In this document: piece after piece, positions 6,674 to 10,912 of the stretch
Position numbering within the stretch: position 1 is the first letter of the stretch
How the letters are laid out: each line of letters starts with the position of its first letter
From: Gammaproteobacteria bacterium
GTDB taxonomy: Bacteria; Pseudomonadota; Gammaproteobacteria; UBA6429; Thiohalophilaceae
NCBI GenBank assembly: GCA_029880425.1
Contig: JAOUOK010000020.1
Coordinates: 1-10,912, forward strand
DNA length: 10,912 nucleotides
Direction: 5' to 3'
Made by a program: the position numbers and the translations under genes
Notes under the pieces: model-generated
Database searches by the model: none
What the model was told of the DNA's origin: nothing
Seen by the model: the letters and a program-made list of their open reading frames with translations, nothing else

Positions 6674-7723
6674 ATGTCGCTTGGTCCAATTATGCTGGAT
6701 CTAGACTCCTTTGAAGTGAGTCCGGAAGAGCGTGAAATTTTACAAAATCCACTTGTTGGTGGTGTAATCTTATTTAGTCGCAATTTTTCCTCTGTTGATC
6801 AGCTTATCCTGTTGGTAAATGAAATTCACCAGCTTCGTACTCCTCGATTACTGGTTGCTGTTGATCATGAAGGTGGGCGGGTACAACGTTTCCGTGATGG
6901 CTTTACCTCGTTACCGGCTGTTGGTCATTTCGGAGAAGTCTATAATCACAATCGTAAACGTGCACATATGCTGGCTGAAACGGCAGGATGGGTTATGGCT
7001 GCAGAATTAAGGGCTGTAGGGATTGATTTTAGTTTTGCCCCGGTGCTTGATGTGGACTACGGGGTAAGTGAAGTCATTGGTGATCGCGCCTTCCATCAGG
7101 ATGTTCACATTATTACAGAACTGGCGCATGCTTATAGTAAGGGGATGCATGATGCGGGTATGGCTGCAACGGGTAAGCACTTTCCCGGGCATGGCGCGGT
7201 AACAGCAGATTCACATGTTGATATTCCTGTTGATGACAGGGAATATAAGGAAATTTATGCGCAAGATATTTTGCCATTTAAACGAATGATTAAGCATGGT
7301 ATGGCGGCAGTAATGCCTGCGCATGTTATTTATCCAAAAATTGATAAACTCCCGGCAGGTTTTTCTGAAATTTGGCTGAAAGATATTTTACGTCAGCGTT
7401 TAGGTTTTCAGGGTGTTATATTCAGCGATGACCTGGATATGAAAGGTGCCAGTGTGATTGGTGAAAAATATATTGATCGGGCTGAGAAAGCCTTGTCGGC
7501 TGGCTGTGATATGGTACTGGTATGCAACAATCGTGAAGGCGCATTGAATGTGCTGGACAATTTAGGCGGACATAACGATCCTGTTGCACATATTCGCCTG
7601 GCACGCATGCATGGGAAACACGATACCACCATGGCTGAGTTACATAGCACACGAAAATGGAAACGATCATCAGATATACTAAAGCGCTACCAGGATGATC
7701 CTACGCTGAATTTAGAATTTTAA
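6674..7723 (+). CDS. nagZ: beta-N-acetylhexosaminidase NagZ
   Basis: NagZ is a cytosolic glycoside hydrolase of family 3 that removes N-acetylglucosamine from 1,6-anhydro-MurNAc muropeptides brought in during peptidoglycan recycling; its products feed AmpR/AmpC signalling in bacteria that have it. The 349 residues match the single-domain gammaproteobacterial form. Recognisable are GPIMLDLDSFEVSPEER at the start, NPLVGGVILFSRNF (25-38), VDHEGGRVQRF, KHFPGHG (168-174) followed by the Asp179-Ser-His181 acid/base dyad, and FSDDLDM with Asp252 the probable nucleophile. There is no signal peptide, as expected. It lies 26 bases after the small exported protein and 40 before the channel gene. The YkuD gene two positions upstream probably acts on the same pool of muropeptides. 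Confidence 0.97.
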   Translation: MSLGPIMLDLDSFEVSPEEREILQNPLVGGVILFSRNFSSVDQLILLVNEIHQLRTPRLLVAVDHEGGRVQRFRDGFTSLPAVGHFGEVYNHNRKRAHMLAETAGWVMAAELRAVGIDFSFAPVLDVDYGVSEVIGDRAFHQDVHIITELAHAYSKGMHDAGMAATGKHFPGHGAVTADSHVDIPVDDREYKEIYAQDILPFKRMIKHGMAAVMPAHVIYPKIDKLPAGFSEIWLKDILRQRLGFQGVIFSDDLDMKGASVIGEKYIDRAEKALSAGCDMVLVCNNREGALNVLDNLGGHNDPVAHIRLARMHGKHDTTMAELHSTRKWKRSSDILKRYQDDPTLNLEF

Positions 7724-7763
7724 ATTCAGAATGTAAATAGTAAAACCGGGTGTAATTATTACT

Positions 7764-8837
7764 ATGTTTGAAAAGTTACAACAATATATACCTTACTTAA
7801 AAGATGCCGATACCTGGATATTACAGGTGTTTGTTATTGTCTTTGCCGCTTTGTTGCTTGATTTTATTCAACGGAAAATTTTACGCCGAGTACAAGGCCA
7901 ACTTGAGAAAACGCCGAACTTATGGGATGACGCTTTTATCCATGCAGTAATAAAACCCTTATCCGTCCTGATATGGTTAGCGGGTATTACCATTGCTATC
8001 GAAGTATCGGGTTTAAGTAGTGCCATTATGGTTTTTGAAGTCGGCGTGATTTTTGTTATTACCTGGACCTTAATTCGATTTATTTCATTTGTTGAAGTTA
8101 ATATTATCGAGCAGCAAAAGGTGCTCGGTCAGACAGTCGATAAAACAACCGCGGATGCAATCAGCCAGTTATTACGTGTATCCATTATTATTACGGCTGT
8201 CCTGGTCGCGTTGCAAAGTTTAGGCTTTAATATCTCTGCAGTGCTGGCCTTTGGTGGTATTGGTGGTATCGCGGTGGGTTTTGCTGCGAAAGATTTACTG
8301 GCTAATTTTTTTGGTGGCTTAATGATCTATTTAGATCGTCCCTTTTCTGTAGGTGACTGGATCCGTTCACCGGATCGTTCTATTGAAGGTACGGTTGAAA
8401 AAATTGGCTGGCGCTTAACAAAGATAAGAACCTTTGATAAACGCCCACTTTATATACCAAACTCTATGTTTGCCAATATTTCTGTTGAAAATCCTTCACG
8501 TATGACACATCGTCGTATCTATGAAACTATTGGTGTACGTTACGAAGATAGTAAGAACCTGCCTGCAATTATTGCAGATGTGAAGGATATGTTATCTAAT
8601 CACCCTGAAATAGATACCAGCCAGACCATGATTGTGAATTTTAACCAGTTTGCCGAGTCCTCACTGGATTTCTTTGTTTATACCTTTACCAAAACCACTG
8701 ACTGGATTAAGTTTCACGAGGTAAAACAGGATGTATTGTTTAAAATAACAAGTATTGTAGAGAAGCATAACGCTGAAATTGCATTCCCAACATCTACAAT
8801 TCATATTGAAAACGAAGCGCTGCTGCATAAAGATTAG
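7764..8837 (+). CDS. MscS-family mechanosensitive ion channel
   Basis: This is a small-conductance mechanosensitive channel homologue of the inner membrane that should open under membrane tension to release solutes on osmotic downshock. In its 357 residues four hydrophobic segments (about 19-35, 62-80, 88-108, 136-153) precede the conserved pore helix region at about 157-190, VLAFGGIGGIAVGFAAKD then LLANFFGGL. LDRPFSVGDWI (190-200) opens the soluble beta domain, and an alpha-beta C-terminal domain runs to about residue 350. Length and segment number resemble YnaI-type channels (E. coli 343 residues) more than the 286-residue MscS itself, but I do not assign a subfamily. It sits 40 bases after nagZ and 29 before the phosphoribosyltransferase. 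It has no obvious link to the neighbouring metabolic genes beyond shared transcription. Confidence 0.93.
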   Translation: MFEKLQQYIPYLKDADTWILQVFVIVFAALLLDFIQRKILRRVQGQLEKTPNLWDDAFIHAVIKPLSVLIWLAGITIAIEVSGLSSAIMVFEVGVIFVITWTLIRFISFVEVNIIEQQKVLGQTVDKTTADAISQLLRVSIIITAVLVALQSLGFNISAVLAFGGIGGIAVGFAAKDLLANFFGGLMIYLDRPFSVGDWIRSPDRSIEGTVEKIGWRLTKIRTFDKRPLYIPNSMFANISVENPSRMTHRRIYETIGVRYEDSKNLPAIIADVKDMLSNHPEIDTSQTMIVNFNQFAESSLDFFVYTFTKTTDWIKFHEVKQDVLFKITSIVEKHNAEIAFPTSTIHIENEALLHKD

Positions 8838-8866
8838 TTGCGTGAAACTTAAGTGGATAATGTATT

Positions 8867-9412
8867 GTGGATATTAATACAATAAAACAAGTTGAAGCAG
8901 AATCAGATTGTTTATCTGATTCAAAACAGTTAAATGATGCACTTGATCGTGTAGCTGAAAATATCTCGGTTGATTTTGCAGAAAAAAATCCAGTTGTACT
9001 TTGTGTTATGACGGGAGGGGTGGTTCCAACGGGGCACCTGGTTACACGTTTATCTTTTCCATTACAACTAGATTACATTCATGCTACACGCTACCGCGGT
9101 GAAACCAGTGGAGGAGAACTGCACTGGATCCAGGAACCATCTGTTTCATTAAAGGACAGGAATGTATTGATTATTGATGATATTTTTGATGAAGGTATTA
9201 CCTTGCTTGAAATTGTAAAGTACTGTGAAGCTAATGGTGCAACAACAGTTAAATCAATGGTAATGGTTAACAAGTTGCATGATCGTAAGGCAGACTATCA
9301 ACCGGATTATGTGGGTATGGATATCGAAGATCGATACCTGTTTGGGTTTGGTATGGATTATAAGAACTATTTACGCAATGTAAATGCAATCCATGCAGTT
9401 AAGGGAATGTGA
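8867..9412 (+). CDS. hypoxanthine-guanine phosphoribosyltransferase
   Basis: This type I phosphoribosyltransferase should convert hypoxanthine or guanine with PRPP to IMP or GMP. In its 181 residues the PRPP-binding motif is VLIIDDIFDEGITL at 100-113, with Asp108 the likely catalytic base region. VLCVMTGGVVPTG (44-56) forms the N-terminal loop, LDYIHATRYRGETSGGEL (68-85) the flexible flap, and FGFGMDYK near the C-terminus stacks on the base. The sequence resembles the Pseudomonas enzyme annotated as hypoxanthine-guanine phosphoribosyltransferase (about 185 residues). The start is GTG, with a weak AAGTGG 10 bases upstream. The stop lies 3 bases before the next ATG, so translation of the two is probably coupled. 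The neighbour releases hypoxanthine, which points to hypoxanthine as the physiological base. Guanine use is not excluded. Confidence 0.92.
   Translation: MDINTIKQVEAESDCLSDSKQLNDALDRVAENISVDFAEKNPVVLCVMTGGVVPTGHLVTRLSFPLQLDYIHATRYRGETSGGELHWIQEPSVSLKDRNVLIIDDIFDEGITLLEIVKYCEANGATTVKSMVMVNKLHDRKADYQPDYVGMDIEDRYLFGFGMDYKNYLRNVNAIHAVKGM
9401..9406 (+). promoter_or_regulatory. Shine-Dalgarno sequence of the methylthioinosine phosphorylase gene
   Basis: AAGGGA lies inside the last codons of the phosphoribosyltransferase gene, 9 bases before ATG 9416 and 6 before an in-frame GTG at 9413. The spacing and the codon favour ATG 9416. Confidence 0.55.
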
Positions 9413-9415
9413 GTG

Positions 9416-10159
9416 ATGACAAAAGTAGCAATTATTGGTGGCACAGGTTTAACCTCGATAAAAGGACTTGAAATTACAGGACGTGAAATTGTCCAGACAC
9501 CTTTTGGAGAACCTTCTGGACCACTGGTTCGAGGAAACCTTGCCGGTCAGCAGGTTTACTTTCTACCACGCCATGGTGCAGCACATACTATTCCACCGCA
9601 TAAAATTAATTACCGGGCAAATATATGGGCATTAAAAGAAACGGGTGTTGAGCAAGTTATCGCGGTTAACGCGGTAGGTGGAATACGCGAAGACATGCAG
9701 CCGGGAAAACTGATCGTGCCTGACCAGGTCATTGATTATACCGTCTCGCGTACTAATACCTTTTTTGAAGACGGGTTAAAGCAGGTTGTACACATTGATT
9801 TTACAGAACCGTTCTGTGAAAGTTTACGTCAGAACATCATCCAGGTTGCTGAAAGTGTATCAATTGATGTTATTAAAGAAGGCACCTATGCTGCTACCCA
9901 GGGTCCACGTTTGGAAACTGCTGCGGAAGTGAATCGATTAGAGAACGATGGCTGTCACCTGGTTGGCATGACCTGTATGCCAGAAGCTGCGTTAGCAAGA
10001 GAACAGGAACTTTGTTATGCCAGTATCTCTGTGGTTGCTAACCTTGCTGCAGGCAGAGGGGAAGAAGAGTTAACCATGGAAAAGATTGAGAAAAATCTTA
10101 ATGATGGCATGGAAAGAGTTCGTCAGTTACTCGAAGCCGTAATACCATCACTCGATTAA
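9416..10159 (+). CDS. S-methyl-5'-thioinosine phosphorylase (MTAP/PNP family)
   Basis: The 247-residue product belongs to the trimeric purine nucleoside phosphorylase / MTA phosphorylase family and closely resembles the Pseudomonas aeruginosa methylthioinosine phosphorylase PA3004. That enzyme phosphorolyses S-methyl-5'-thioinosine to hypoxanthine and methylthioribose 1-phosphate. GGTGL (8-12) starts the phosphate site. RHGAAHTIPPHKINYRAN, VIAVNAVGGI and TQGPRLETAAEVNRLE follow, then VGMTCMPEAALARE (183-196). At the base-specifying position the sequence is VANLAAG with Asn209, where adenine-specific MTA phosphorylases carry Asp; Asn suits a 6-oxopurine. Substrate choice is therefore supported but not proven. 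Hypoxanthine released would feed the coupled upstream phosphoribosyltransferase. An in-frame GTG three bases earlier is a possible alternative start. The gene ends 2 bases from the convergent csiV-like gene. Confidence 0.88.
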   Translation: MTKVAIIGGTGLTSIKGLEITGREIVQTPFGEPSGPLVRGNLAGQQVYFLPRHGAAHTIPPHKINYRANIWALKETGVEQVIAVNAVGGIREDMQPGKLIVPDQVIDYTVSRTNTFFEDGLKQVVHIDFTEPFCESLRQNIIQVAESVSIDVIKEGTYAATQGPRLETAAEVNRLENDGCHLVGMTCMPEAALAREQELCYASISVVANLAAGRGEEELTMEKIEKNLNDGMERVRQLLEAVIPSLD

Positions 10160-10161
10160 AC

Positions 10162-10912
10162 TTATCTTGCTTTAGGCACCGTTGTTGCGTCCTCGGATAA
10201 TTCATGCGGGGTAATAAGTAATAAAACTCCCAGCACCGGGTGATCAAGATAATGTAATTCTGTACTACGAATACGTCGACGTTGTTGTTTTAAATGAATG
10301 ATTCCCTGTTTTTCCATCTTATTCTCAGGTGTATCTCTGTCCAGAACTTCAAAAGGATTGTCACTTGTTGTTTCTGGCAGCTTATCACGCAAACTGAGTT
10401 CAGCTTCTAAGTGTAAATAACGGGCTAAGGTCACACGTAAGATACCTTCTAATTCTGAAGATGTACTAACTGCGGGTTGGGTTTCAGTTGCTGAATTATT
10501 TTCTACATCGGGTACAACCGGGATTTCGCGCTTGAAATAAACCGGTAAAGCCTGGTGCTTATCCAGGCCAGGCTGGCGCCATGCTGTATGGAAAATGACG
10601 CGCTTCGATTCAGATTCAGAGAGTTTTTTCACATGCTCGGTTAATTGATAAGTACTTGAATCTAAGGACTTGTAACTTATCTTCAAGTCAACATCCTTTG
10701 GGAGCCAATCCTTTAATTTTGGGACAGGTTCACCAAGTGGAACGATTTTTTCGGGCTGGGCCAGATGGAGATGGAGTGGCCAGTTTTCAGATTTTCTTGC
10801 TGCCGGGTTAAGGTTTTCGATTATCACCACTTCAATATCGTAGTAGCGCATATCTTCAGCGAAGCTGATATTGGCTAAGGCGAAAAATAATACCGAGATG
10901 AGTACTTTCAAG
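10162..10912 (-). CDS. csiV: CsiV-family periplasmic protein, probably 5'-truncated by the window edge
   Basis: CsiV (cell shape integrity) was described in Vibrio cholerae as a periplasmic peptidoglycan-binding protein that promotes LpoA-dependent activation of PBP1A. The visible part begins with Leu-Lys and a hydrophobic stretch (VLISVLFFALANISFA) with probable cleavage at SFA/ED, followed by MRYYDIEVVIIENLN, which is typical of the family after processing. The C-terminal third has IIHLKQQRRRIRSTELHYLDHPVLGVLLLITP, also characteristic. The first in-frame codon that could start is TTG at 10911-10909; an ATG a few codons outside the window is more likely, because only one basic residue precedes the hydrophobic core. 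The polar centre around residues 135-155 is low in conserved features. In Pseudomonas the homologue lies beside the methylthioinosine phosphorylase gene and mfd. Confidence 0.83.
   Translation of the reverse strand, partial: LKVLISVLFFALANISFAEDMRYYDIEVVIIENLNPAARKSENWPLHLHLAQPEKIVPLGEPVPKLKDWLPKDVDLKISYKSLDSSTYQLTEHVKKLSESESKRVIFHTAWRQPGLDKHQALPVYFKREIPVVPDVENNSATETQPAVSTSSELEGILRVTLARYLHLEAELSLRDKLPETTSDNPFEVLDRDTPENKMEKQGIIHLKQQRRRIRSTELHYLDHPVLGVLLLITPHELSEDATTVPKAR

Noticed and set aside
7408..7670. Two overlapping minus-strand open frames of about 80 codons inside nagZ
   Set aside because: Both are antisense to highly conserved catalytic coding sequence and look like frame shadows.
7714..7726. 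Perfect inverted repeat GAATTT-T-AAATTC at the nagZ stop
   Set aside because: A one-base spacer allows no hairpin loop, it is all A/T apart from the ends, and no T-run follows; not a terminator and too simple to call an operator.
10549..10574. Stem-loop AGCCTGG/CCAGGCT (also GCCTGG/CCAGGC with a 7-base loop) downstream of the phosphorylase gene
   Set aside because: It lies well inside the csiV-like coding sequence and has no T-run on the plus strand; more likely a chance result of codon choice than a terminator.
1..10912. Possible mobile element, defence or toxin-antitoxin system
   Set aside because: Every open frame of size matches a housekeeping or envelope family, gaps are short, and no repeats, integrase, transposase or tRNA target were seen.

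Overview
The window looks like ordinary chromosome from a moderately AT-rich gammaproteobacterium; by eye it is roughly 40% GC. It is gene-dense and no insertion sequence, phage gene, tRNA, rRNA or CRISPR array was seen. Three features point to the class. The era-recO-pdxJ-acpS order and the cysM-rlmD pair are typical gammaproteobacterial neighbourhoods. The nagZ / methylthioinosine phosphorylase / CsiV grouping resembles the region of Pseudomonas beside mfd. The sequence does not allow a genus call.

Layout: (1) 1-2375, plus strand: the end of era, then recO, pdxJ and acpS, packed with a 4-base overlap or near-zero gaps, clearly one operon continuing from upstream. (2) 2387-2734, minus strand: a free-standing histidine phosphotransfer (Hpt) domain protein resembling the C-terminal domain of the BarA/GacS sensor kinase, tail to tail with acpS. 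(3) 2735-2880: the only sizeable intergenic region, divergent, presumably carrying promoters both ways. (4) 2881-10159, plus strand: nine genes with gaps of 1-47 bases and no recognisable terminator between them: cysM, rlmD, a CYTH/triphosphate tunnel protein, a YkuD-fold L,D-transpeptidase-like enzyme without signal peptide, a small CigR/RcnB-like exported protein, nagZ, an MscS-type channel, a hypoxanthine-guanine phosphoribosyltransferase, and an S-methyl-5'-thioinosine phosphorylase. (5) 10162 to the end, minus strand: a CsiV-type periplasmic protein whose true start probably lies just beyond the window.

Two functional groupings stand out. The signal-less YkuD enzyme lies one gene from nagZ, whose product degrades recycled muropeptides in the cytosol. 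This suggests that the YkuD protein trims muropeptide stem peptides during peptidoglycan recycling, like the cytosolic YkuD L,D-carboxypeptidase ElsL described in Acinetobacter, rather than cross-linking the wall. The phosphoribosyltransferase and methylthioinosine phosphorylase are coupled by 3 bases and perform consecutive steps: hypoxanthine released from methylthioinosine can be turned directly into IMP. MscS and CsiV add to an envelope theme.

Most of the window is conserved housekeeping sequence. The less ordinary parts are the isolated Hpt protein at a locus where a full BarA/GacS kinase is often found, the cytosolic YkuD enzyme with a slightly unusual active-site sequence, and the little-characterised exported protein between it and nagZ. 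No wholly new system is evident.
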